DNA of 12,950 nt from an uncultured Bacteroidota bacterium (lineage in GTDB: Bacteria > Bacteroidota > Bacteroidia > Chitinophagales > Chitinophagaceae): positions 1-12,950 of the forward strand of contig CAIVHI010000280.1 of assembly GCA_903905685.1 (NCBI GenBank), given 5' to 3'. The position numbers were made by a program, and so were the translations under genes. How positions within the stretch are numbered: the first letter of the stretch is position 1; every line of letters begins with the position of its first letter. This document shows, one piece after another, positions 1 to 6,318 of this stretch. The notes beneath the pieces are model-generated. The model ran no database searches. It was not told the DNA's origin and worked only from the letters and a program-made list of their open reading frames with translations.

Positions 1-31
1 ACCGTTTAAATGTTTGGAAGGGGATTTGTCC

Positions 32-39
32 TAAATTTG
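32..39 (+). promoter_or_regulatory. Bacteroidota -7 promoter element for cysS
   Basis: The sequence TAAATTTG matches the Bacteroidota sigma factor -7 consensus TAnnTTTG at all fixed positions and ends 15 bases before the ATG at 55. No TTTG at the usual -33 distance is convincing; TTTG occurs at 13-16, slightly too close. If this is the promoter, transcription begins after the ATG at 10, so the 55 start is correct. Confidence 0.6.
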
Positions 40-54
40 CCTTTATTTTTAAAT

Positions 55-1545
55 ATGTCGGAGCTTTTTTTATATAATTCGTACTCGCGTAAGAAAGAGA
101 AGTTTGAAAGTATGACCCCCGGCTACGTTGGCCTCTATGTGTGCGGCCCAACGGTTTCTGGCGAATCGCACTTGGGTCATGCCCGTCCCTACATCACTTT
201 CGATGTCGTCTTGCGCTACCTGCGCCACCTCGGCAACAGGGTGAGGTACGTGCGCAACATTACCGATGCCGGCCACTTTGAGGAAGAAGGCCGCGAAGCC
301 ATAGACAAAGTGGGCGAGAAAGCCAAACTGGAACGCATGGAGCCCATGGAGTTGGTGTTGAAATACACCACCATGTTCCACGACGGCATGCGCCTTTTCA
401 ATTGTGAAAACCCTTCGGTGGAGCCCACCGCCACCGGCCACATCGTGGAGCAAATCTCCATGATAGAGACCATCCTCGACAAAGGCTATGCCTATGTCGT
501 GAATGGCTCGGTGTATTTCGATGTCGTGAAATATGCCGCCAACTATCCGTATGGCACACTCTCCGGTCGGGTATTGGAAGACCAATTGGAAACCACCCGC
601 GAACTCGACGGCCAGGAGGAAAAGAAGGACAAGGCCGACTTCGCCTTGTGGAAGAACGCCCCTCCGGATCACATCATGAGGTGGAAAAGTCCTTGGGGTG
701 AAGGGTTCCCGGGTTGGCACATCGAGTGCTCTGCGATGAGCAGCAAGTATCTTGGTGAAACCTTCGACATTCACGGCGGCGGTATGGATTTGCAGTTCCC
801 CCATCACGAAAGCGAGATAGCCCAATCAACCATTGCCCACGGCCATGCCCCGGTGAGGTATTGGATGCACAACAATATGATTACCATCAACGGTAAGAAG
901 ATGGGCAAGAGCTACAACAACGTCATCAAGCTGTCTGAGCTGTTCTCCGGCAACCACCCGTTGCTGGAGCAGGCCTACCATCCTATGGTGGTGCGCTTCT
1001 ACGTGTTGCAGACCCATTACCGCAGCACGCTCGATTTCTCCAACGAGGCACTTCAAGCCGCCGAAAAAGGGTTCCGTCGCCTGTGGGAAGCCGCAGAACT
1101 GCTGAAAAAGACGGTTCACGCGGGTGGGTCAGGCACTGATGCAGCCCTAAACGAACGGGTGACGACCCTGTGCAACGAATGTGCCGACTTCATGAACGAC
1201 GACTTCAACACCGCCAAGGTAATGGCCAACCTGTTCGAACTGGCACCCACCATCTATGCCATCAAGGGCGGGCAAGTGGCGGCTGATGCATTGTCGGCCG
1301 AGACCTTTGCGCTGTTGCAAACTACATTCCGCGGATATTTGGAAGACATTTTGGGGATGCGCGCTATGCAGACCGGAGATACCGGCAAGCTGGATGAGGC
1401 TATGGCCATCCTCATAGAACTGCGCAAAGAAGCCAAGAAACGCCGCGACTTCGAAACCGGAGACGCCATTCGCAACCGCCTCGCGGCTGCGGGCATCATG
1501 CTGAAAGACGAAAAAGACGGCAGTACCTCCTACACCATTGCCTAA
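55..1545 (+). CDS. cysS: Cysteinyl-tRNA synthetase (class I)
   Basis: Charges tRNA-Cys with cysteine using ATP, in the cytoplasm. The protein has 496 residues, normal for the family (about 460-500). The class I HIGH motif is HLGH at residues 39-42 and the KMSKS loop is KMGKS at 282-286, a form I associate with Bacteroidota CysRS. Expected zinc ligands are visible: Cys30 in YVCGPT, Cys225 in GWHIECSAM, and His250/Glu254 in FPHHESE. The C-terminal part (about 300-496) is the helical anticodon-binding region. I chose ATG 55 over the in-frame ATG at 10 because homologues begin with a short N-terminus like MSELFLYNSYSRKKEKF and because a promoter element lies between the two ATGs. It is followed directly by a strong terminator, so it is probably transcribed alone. 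No defect is visible. Confidence 0.97.
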   Translation: MSELFLYNSYSRKKEKFESMTPGYVGLYVCGPTVSGESHLGHARPYITFDVVLRYLRHLGNRVRYVRNITDAGHFEEEGREAIDKVGEKAKLERMEPMELVLKYTTMFHDGMRLFNCENPSVEPTATGHIVEQISMIETILDKGYAYVVNGSVYFDVVKYAANYPYGTLSGRVLEDQLETTRELDGQEEKKDKADFALWKNAPPDHIMRWKSPWGEGFPGWHIECSAMSSKYLGETFDIHGGGMDLQFPHHESEIAQSTIAHGHAPVRYWMHNNMITINGKKMGKSYNNVIKLSELFSGNHPLLEQAYHPMVVRFYVLQTHYRSTLDFSNEALQAAEKGFRRLWEAAELLKKTVHAGGSGTDAALNERVTTLCNECADFMNDDFNTAKVMANLFELAPTIYAIKGGQVAADALSAETFALLQTTFRGYLEDILGMRAMQTGDTGKLDEAMAILIELRKEAKKRRDFETGDAIRNRLAAAGIMLKDEKDGSTSYTIA

Positions 1546-1554
1546 CCATACCGG

Positions 1555-1587
1555 TGCCCCGGTGCCAACGGCTCCGGGGCATTTTTA
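1555..1587 (+). terminator. Rho-independent terminator after cysS
   Basis: An 8-bp GC-rich stem pairs TGCCCCGG (1555-1562) with CCGGGGCA (1574-1581). The 11-base loop can add an inner GCC/GGC stem (1564-1566 with 1570-1572) around AAC. TTTTT follows at 1582-1586. This is the best intrinsic terminator in the window. It sits only 10 bases after the cysS stop and ends 16 bases before the next start codon. Confidence 0.88.
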
Positions 1588-1602
1588 CCTGTCCCAACAA
1601 TT

Positions 1603-3417
1603 ATGAAGAAAATCTCGGGGTTGCTCGCCTACTTGGCCGACTATAAAGGCAAAATCGCAGTTTATTGCGTTTCGAGCCTGCTGAGCATCCTGTTTGGGGT
1701 GCTCACCATCACCATGATAGGCCCCGTGTTGCAGGTGTTGTTCCAAACGGGCGGCACGGTAGTGGGTAGTAGCGCCTCACCTGCCGTTACCAACGGTATA
1801 GGGTCGGTATCGGCCTACATTAAGAAGATAATTGCTGAGGGTGGACAAGTCACAGCCTTGGCCTATGTGTGCGTAACAGTGGTCGTGTTTACGGTGCTGA
1901 AGAACCTGTTCCTCTACATATCCGTCTACACCCTCAACCCGTTGCGCAACGCCGTGTTGCGCCGCCTGCGTGACGACCTGTTTACCAAAACCCTGTCGCT
2001 ACCCATCGGATTCTTCACCGAGGAGACTAAGGGCGACCTCATTTCCCGCATGACCAACGACATCAATGAAGTGGAACTGTCCATTATGAGTGTGTTGGAG
2101 ATTTTTGTGCGGGAGCCACTCTCCATCATATTCTACTTGGGCATGATGGTATACATGAACTACCAGTTGACCCTCATCCTATTCATAGCCCTCCCGGTAG
2201 CCGGCCTCATCATAGGCCGCATCAGCAAGTCACTCAAAAAGTCGTCGAACATTGCCATGGAGCAATTGGGAGGTATGCTGGGGGTGATAGATGAAACCTT
2301 GGTGGGTATGCGGGTGGTGAAAGCGTTCAATGCCGAGAAGCAGCGGCACCTCAAGTTCATGCAGCTCAACAACACGCTGTTCCGCACCCGCAACCGCATA
2401 GCCGCCCGAAAGGAGCTCGCGTCGCCAATGTCCGAGACTTTGGGCATCATCACGGTTGCCGTCATCTTGTGGATTGGCGGCCGCATGGTTTTTTCCGGTA
2501 CGGGCTTCGATGGCGCGTGGTTTATCACCTACATCGGCCTGTTCACCCAAATTATCAACCCCTTCAAAAACCTGTCGGCCGCTTTCTACAATGTGCAGAA
2601 GGGCACTGCAGCGTTGGACCGCATCCAGCAACTGCTGGGTGCCGAAAATACGGTGGTGGAAAAGCCCGACGCCAAATCGATAAAAACCTTTGAGGATTGC
2701 GTGGAATTCCGCAACGTGGGGTTTGCCTACGGCGACAAGCAGGTATTGCAGCACATAGACTTGAAGATACCCAAGGGCAAGACCGTGGCCTTGGTAGGCG
2801 CGTCGGGGGCGGGCAAGAGCACTATGGCCGACCTCATCCCTAGGTTTCACGATGTATCGTCGGGCGAGATTTTGATTGATGGGGTGAACGTGAAGGACGT
2901 ACGCATTGACGACCTACGCCGATTGATGGGTGTAGTGAGTCAGGACCCGATACTTTTCAATGAAACCATAGCCGCCAATATTGCGCTGGGCACTGGTGGT
3001 GCCACCAGAGAGCGTGTGGAGGAAGCCGCCCATATTGCCCATGCCGACGACTTCATCCGGCGCAAACCGGAAGGTTACGAAACCATTGTGGGCGATCGCG
3101 GGGTGCGCCTCAGCGGCGGCGAGCGTCAGCGTGTAACCATTGCAAGGGCCGTATTGAAGAATCCCCCTATATTGATACTGGACGAAGCCACCTCGTCCCT
3201 CGATACCGAGAGCGAGCGCATCGTGCAAGATGCCATCAACCGCCTCATGAAGAACCGCACCTGCGTAGTGATAGCCCACCGGCTATCTACCGTACAGCAC
3301 GCCGACGAAATCGTAGTGCTCGAAAAAGGCCGCATCATGGACCGCGGCACCCATGCCGAACTGATAGCCAAAGAAGGGATTTACAAGAAGCTGGTAGAGA
3401 TGCAGCAGGTGAAGTGA
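1603..3417 (+). CDS. ABC exporter, MsbA-like (fused TMD-NBD)
   Basis: A half-size ABC exporter of 604 residues that should work as a homodimer in the inner membrane and flip or export lipids or hydrophobic compounds. The first ~330 residues form the transmembrane domain, with hydrophobic segments near residues 17-45, 85-110, about 165-205, 285-300 and 305-325. The nucleotide-binding domain follows: Walker A GASGAGKST at 399-407 with Lys405, signature LSGGE at 503-507, Walker B ILILDE at 523-528 with catalytic Glu528, and switch His559 in AHRLST. All catalytic motifs are intact. Family resemblance is to MsbA/multidrug exporters. Lipid A core export is possible, but the substrate cannot be read from sequence, so no symbol is given. 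The start ATG at 1603 is only 16 bases past the cysS terminator and I see no promoter between them. Confidence 0.93.
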   Translation: MKKISGLLAYLADYKGKIAVYCVSSLLSILFGVLTITMIGPVLQVLFQTGGTVVGSSASPAVTNGIGSVSAYIKKIIAEGGQVTALAYVCVTVVVFTVLKNLFLYISVYTLNPLRNAVLRRLRDDLFTKTLSLPIGFFTEETKGDLISRMTNDINEVELSIMSVLEIFVREPLSIIFYLGMMVYMNYQLTLILFIALPVAGLIIGRISKSLKKSSNIAMEQLGGMLGVIDETLVGMRVVKAFNAEKQRHLKFMQLNNTLFRTRNRIAARKELASPMSETLGIITVAVILWIGGRMVFSGTGFDGAWFITYIGLFTQIINPFKNLSAAFYNVQKGTAALDRIQQLLGAENTVVEKPDAKSIKTFEDCVEFRNVGFAYGDKQVLQHIDLKIPKGKTVALVGASGAGKSTMADLIPRFHDVSSGEILIDGVNVKDVRIDDLRRLMGVVSQDPILFNETIAANIALGTGGATRERVEEAAHIAHADDFIRRKPEGYETIVGDRGVRLSGGERQRVTIARAVLKNPPILILDEATSSLDTESERIVQDAINRLMKNRTCVVIAHRLSTVQHADEIVVLEKGRIMDRGTHAELIAKEGIYKKLVEMQQVK

Positions 3418-3431
3418 GGGGTGCCAGGCCA

Positions 3432-3458
3432 ATTTTCCGGTGGAAAATCCGCTTTTTT
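3432..3458 (+). terminator. Probable terminator after the ABC exporter
   Basis: A 7-bp stem pairs ATTTTCC (3432-3438) with GGAAAAT (3442-3448) around a GGT loop. After the spacer CCGC comes a T6 run at 3453-3458. The AT-rich stem and the four-base gap make it weaker than the cysS terminator. It lies 14 bases after the exporter stop, just before a new promoter element, which fits a transcription-unit boundary. Confidence 0.55.
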
Positions 3459-3462
3459 ACAG

Positions 3463-3470
3463 TAGGTTTG
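3463..3470 (+). promoter_or_regulatory. Bacteroidota -7 promoter element for the M28 peptidase
   Basis: TAGGTTTG matches TAnnTTTG exactly and ends 18 bases before the ATG at 3489, the same spacing class as at cysS and the TonB receptor gene. No clear -33 TTTG is seen; the region where it would lie is occupied by the hairpin of the preceding terminator. Confidence 0.6.
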
Positions 3471-3488
3471 TCTTGGTAACCGTTGATT

Positions 3489-5150
3489 ATGAATAAAGGT
3501 ATTGTTGCAAGCGTTTGCTTGGCAGGGGTTTTGTGTTTCCCGCAGGGGGTAATGGCCGGTAAGAAGGCCGACAAAAAAGCGGCTGCCCGCATCAAGGCGG
3601 ACATTACCTACTTGGCATCTGACGAATTGGAAGGCCGCCGCACGAGCATGGCGGGAGAGCAGAAAGCGTCGGAGTTCATCGAAAAACGTTATCAACAGCT
3701 GGGCATTCCCGCCTATGGCGGACACTACCGCTACCCATTCAAATTCGTTTACGGCAAGGACATTGCGCCGGCTACCAAGGTACTGTTGAACAATGGCGCA
3801 CTCAAGATGCGCGAAGACGCCTTCCCGCTGCCCTTCAGCGGCAACAAAGCTATGAAGGCCGACGTCATCAAGGATGTGATGGAGCAGGGCAGTATCTGGT
3901 TGTTGCCCCTCTATGCCGACTCCGACCAAGTGGCCAACCCGCACTTCGAGGCCGAAAAGTACATGTTTGAGCAAGCTAAGGATGCCATCTCTAAGGGTGC
4001 AGGCGGCGTGGTGTTCTACGATGGCTACGGCAGCAAGAACGAACCCGAATTTTCCAAAATGTCGGATTATGAAACGTTGGGAGTGCCGGTGGTGTTCATC
4101 AAGAATCCGGTCTTCAAAAAATATTTTCAAGGAACCGCGAAGTCGGTAGCTATAGATTTGAACGTCGACATCGCCAAGACAGAACGTACCGGTACCGACA
4201 TTGCGGCCTTTATCGACAATAAAGCTCCCTATACCGTCATCCTCGGCGCCCACTACGACCACCTTGGCTATGGAGAGGACGGCAACAGCCTACATGCCAA
4301 TGCGGTGAAGGAGCACAAAATTCACCATGGCGCCGACGACAATGCCAGTGGCACTGCCGCCCTGCTGGAGGAGGCGCGCCGCATCAATGAGAACCGCAGT
4401 CATTACAAAAACTACAACTACCTGTTTGTCAATTTCTCGGGTGAAGAACTTGGGCTGTTTGGCTCCAAGGCGTTTGTGAAGGACCAGAATATAGATAGCA
4501 ATAAGACCGCCTACATGCTCAATATGGACATGGTGGGCAGACTGAACGATAGCACGCATTCACTCACGCTGGGCGGCGTAGGCACTTCGCCCACATGGGC
4601 CGAAGTGGTGAAAATGGCCGGCGACAACTTCAAACTGGTGCTCGACAGCGCCGGTGTAGGTCCGTCGGACCATGCCAGCTTTTACAATGCGGGCGTGCCG
4701 GTGCTGTTCTTCTTTACCGGGACGCACAAAGACTACCACAAGCCCAGCGATGTGGTGGAATCCATCAATTTTGAAGGGGAAGTGATGGTGCTGAATTATG
4801 TGGACGAGGTGGTTGCGAAGATGGACGCCGAAAACGCCAAGCCAAAGTATCTTGTTACCAAGAATACCACAGTGGGCAAAACCCGCTTCAAAGTGACCCT
4901 CGGCATTATGCCCGACTACTCCTACCAGGAAGGCGGACTCCGCGTTGACGGCGTGACCGACAACCGCCCTGCAGCGCGGGCGGGCATCACTACAGGCGAC
5001 ATCATCATTCAACTGGGCGACATCAAAATTCAGGGAATACACACCTACATGGATGCCCTCGGCAGCTTCTCTCCCGGCGACAAAACGACCGTGAAAATCA
5101 TGCGGAGTGGCAAGGAAATGAGCCTCCCTCTTGAGTTCTTGGCCAAGTAG
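3489..5150 (+). CDS. Secreted M28 zinc aminopeptidase with PA and PDZ domains
   Basis: A 553-residue exported metallopeptidase that should remove N-terminal residues from peptides in the periplasm or outside the cell. A Sec signal peptide spans residues 1-23, with likely cleavage at VMA|GKK. Residues of about 100-210 look like a protease-associated (PA) insert (KGAGGVVFYD, LGVPVVFIKN). The M28 catalytic core follows with the complete co-catalytic set: His255 in GAHYDH, bridging Asp283 in GADDNASG, general base Glu319 and ligand Glu320 in SGEELG, Asp347 in NMDMVG and His417 in DYHKPSD. A C-terminal PDZ domain covers about 465-550 (RPAARAGITTGDIIIQLGD). I used ATG 3489 rather than the in-frame TTG at 3483 because the signal peptide begins properly there. 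It has its own promoter and is convergent with folB. Substrate specificity is unknown. Confidence 0.93.
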   Translation: MNKGIVASVCLAGVLCFPQGVMAGKKADKKAAARIKADITYLASDELEGRRTSMAGEQKASEFIEKRYQQLGIPAYGGHYRYPFKFVYGKDIAPATKVLLNNGALKMREDAFPLPFSGNKAMKADVIKDVMEQGSIWLLPLYADSDQVANPHFEAEKYMFEQAKDAISKGAGGVVFYDGYGSKNEPEFSKMSDYETLGVPVVFIKNPVFKKYFQGTAKSVAIDLNVDIAKTERTGTDIAAFIDNKAPYTVILGAHYDHLGYGEDGNSLHANAVKEHKIHHGADDNASGTAALLEEARRINENRSHYKNYNYLFVNFSGEELGLFGSKAFVKDQNIDSNKTAYMLNMDMVGRLNDSTHSLTLGGVGTSPTWAEVVKMAGDNFKLVLDSAGVGPSDHASFYNAGVPVLFFFTGTHKDYHKPSDVVESINFEGEVMVLNYVDEVVAKMDAENAKPKYLVTKNTTVGKTRFKVTLGIMPDYSYQEGGLRVDGVTDNRPAARAGITTGDIIIQLGDIKIQGIHTYMDALGSFSPGDKTTVKIMRSGKEMSLPLEFLAK

Positions 5151-5155
5151 CCAAG
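5138..5155. other. Hairpin across the M28 stop codon, between convergent genes
   Basis: CTTGGC (5138-5143) and GCCAAG (5150-5155) form a perfect 6-bp inverted repeat around a six-base loop that contains most of the TAG stop codon. It lies 4 bases from the folB stop on the other strand. No T-run follows on either strand, so it is not a standard intrinsic terminator. It may stabilise the 3' ends of one or both convergent transcripts. Confidence 0.35.
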
Positions 5156-5159
5156 TTCG

Positions 5160-5492
5160 TCAGGCTTCATAGCACACCATGGAGTAGTCTACCGGTGTGG
5201 GCATGGGCGGGTTGAGTTTTTTGACGCACACCCGTATTTTCTCGGCCACCGGGAACAGTGCCCGCAAGTCGGCATGAAGGCGCTGTACACAAGTCTCAAT
5301 GAGCAGTTCGTGCCCCGAAAACACCTTCTCGGCGGCCTCGCGAATCAGCGTATAGTCGGCAAACGGCCAAGGTTGAGCATCGGGTAGCCACACATCTGTA
5401 TCTATAATGAAGTGGTTGCCGGTGATTTGTTCTTCGGGATAGAGCCCCACATAAGCGTGCAGGCGAATGCCATGGAGGGAAACGGTAAGCAT
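5160..5492 (-). CDS. folB: Dihydroneopterin aldolase
   Basis: Converts 7,8-dihydroneopterin to 6-hydroxymethyl-dihydropterin and glycolaldehyde in tetrahydrofolate synthesis, in the cytoplasm, usually as an octamer. With the ATG at 5492 the protein has 110 residues, normal for FolB (about 110-122). Family marks are HG...AYVGLYPEEQ near the N-terminus (residues 7-22, catalytic/structural Glu20 or Glu21), DYTLI in the middle, LIE before the last long helix, and KKLNPPMP with the expected active-site Lys92. A TTG at 5504 would add four residues (one codon upstream of HLH) and is less likely. The gene is convergent with the M28 peptidase, stops nine bases apart. Only a poor promoter match (TATCTTG) lies just upstream on the minus strand. 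Confidence 0.88.
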   Translation of the reverse strand: MLTVSLHGIRLHAYVGLYPEEQITGNHFIIDTDVWLPDAQPWPFADYTLIREAAEKVFSGHELLIETCVQRLHADLRALFPVAEKIRVCVKKLNPPMPTPVDYSMVCYEA

Positions 5493-5602
5493 ATGGAGAT
5501 GCAAGATAGGTGAAAAGGGCTTCGTTGGTGCGGGGAGGGCTGAGTGAGAGAGTCGGGTGAAGCTTTACTTTGACCGCTCAGGTTCTCTATTACCCTTCTC
5601 TA

Positions 5603-5630
5603 AAAAAGAAAAACCCGGCTCCATCACCGG
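5603..5630 (-). terminator. Possible weak terminator on the minus strand
   Basis: Read on the minus strand, CCGGT...GCCGG can form a short 5-bp stem (one GU pair) followed by TTTTTCTTTTTT. It lies upstream of folB and downstream of the decayed IS30/Abi block. It would block minus-strand transcripts from that block entering folB. The stem is short, so confidence is low. Confidence 0.3.
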
Positions 5631-5686
5631 CATCTAATATTTGGGAGAGGAAGTACCGGGACTGCTTAATGCAACGATAGAGGAAA

Positions 5687-5857
5687 ATGGACGCATATTC
5701 ACACAGGAAGGTTTTTTCGTCAGACAGGATGCAAAAATATTTTGACATCCATCATCCCGATGAAGCAAAGGCGTTGTTGCACTACCAAGTCAATATCAGA
5801 TTGTCGGAAGCATCATATCCATTGCTGTCGATATTCGAAGCGGCTTTGCGAAATAGG
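5687..5857 (+). pseudogene. 5' fragment of an Abi-family (abortive infection-like) gene
   Basis: The open frame from the ATG at 5687 encodes about 57 residues matching the N-terminal signature of Abi-family proteins (Abi_2/AbiD-like, related to HEPN-type phage-defence and toxin proteins). Visible pieces are VFSSDRMQKYF, then DEAKALLHYQVNIRLSEA, then YPLLSIFEAALRN, in the usual order. Intact family members are some 200-350 residues. Here similarity stops right after LRNR (agg at 5855-5857). The frame then runs into unrelated sequence and stops at 5890. The break coincides with the 3' end of an IS30-family transposase remnant on the opposite strand, so I read this as insertional disruption followed by loss of the distal part. 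No remaining C-terminal half was recognised up to 6318. The family call rests on pattern recognition. Confidence 0.65.
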
Positions 5858-6234
5858 CAACATTCAAGTACCAAATGCAACTTCGGTTAACGATAGGTTG
5901 CAAAGGTATTGGTTGGGAGAAATGAATCCCAATCTTTTTCGTTACCGGTTGTTGAGTTTGTCCTGAACCATCCTTACCTCTTCATCGGTGATTTTAAAGA
6001 AGTCGGCCTTTTTGGGGACATACTGCCGTACCAGCCGGTTGAAATATTCGTTGGAGCCCCGTTTCCAGCTGTGTGGGGATTGGCAAAGTAGTATGCGATT
6101 CCCAATTCTTCGGCCACCGATTCTTGTATCACCGTAGTTGTATTTGGAAGTCGAATCTGCTCCATCTCACCAATTGGAAAAAGCAAATCACTTCCATACA
6201 TCCGCTGCATCCCGCCTTCACCGACAAAAAACAA
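5858..6234 (-). mobile_element. Remnant of an IS30-family insertion sequence
   Basis: Only the transposase 3' end and one element end appear to survive. The left boundary is inferred at about 5855-5863, where Abi similarity stops and a few bases beyond the transposase stop at 5864, as IS30 transposases usually end very near the element end. The right boundary is uncertain: recognisable transposase sequence fades out near 6150-6180. The N-terminal two thirds and the other inverted repeat are missing, because the TonB receptor gene and its promoter begin at 6296. Confidence 0.6.
5864..6180 (-). pseudogene. IS30-family transposase, C-terminal remnant with frameshift and stop
   Basis: Read on the minus strand, one frame gives ESVAEELGIAYYFANP down to about 6076. 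A shift by one base near 6070-6078 then moves to SWKRGSNEYFNRLVRQYVPK, KADFFKITDEEV and DKLNNR. This is the DDE-domain end of IS30 transposases (the W-RG-NE-NG-RQ-PK block containing the catalytic Glu). A TAA at 5942-5944 replaces the expected proline. The same frame then continues as RKRLGFISPNQYLCNL and ends EVAFGT with TGA at 5864-5866, the usual IS30 C-terminus. Upstream of 6150 the expected DNG-EF motif is not cleanly readable. So the gene is 5'-truncated and inactivated at least twice, and cannot make transposase. The codon-level match around both lesions makes the identification firm although the annotated edge at 6180 is approximate. Confidence 0.8.
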
Positions 6235-6295
6235 ATCTTTGCCGATTTTATGCGGTAATGTGCCGATAGCATGGCGAAAGCATGGGGTGTGTGGT

Positions 6296-6303
6296 TAATT
6301 TTG
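6296..6303 (+). promoter_or_regulatory. Bacteroidota -7 promoter element for the TonB receptor operon
   Basis: TAATTTTG matches TAnnTTTG exactly and ends 15 bases before the ATG at 6319. It lies just right of the decayed IS30/Abi block, so the receptor operon keeps its own promoter. No convincing -33 element is seen. Confidence 0.6.
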
Positions 6304-6318
6304 CACCACTAATCAATC

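Noticed and set aside
70..825. Antisense open frame (251 codons) opposite cysS
   Set aside because: CysS is intact with all active-site motifs; the reverse frame is a composition by-product.
898..912. KMGKS instead of KMSKS in CysS as a possible inactivating change
   Set aside because: Glycine at this position is, to my knowledge, normal in Bacteroidota CysRS; all other catalytic and zinc residues are present.
3483..3491. TTG at 3483 as start of the M28 peptidase
   Set aside because: The ATG two codons later starts a normal signal peptide and is better spaced from the promoter element.
3381..4262. Long antisense open frame (293 codons) on the minus strand over the exporter end and M28 peptidase
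   Set aside because: It runs opposite two genes with complete motifs, has no recognisable domains, and its composition is what the reverse frame of GC-rich codons gives.
6073..6258. Plus-strand 61-codon frame as the missing 3' half of the Abi gene
   Set aside because: Its translation shows no Abi-like features, and most of it lies antisense to the IS30 transposase remnant.
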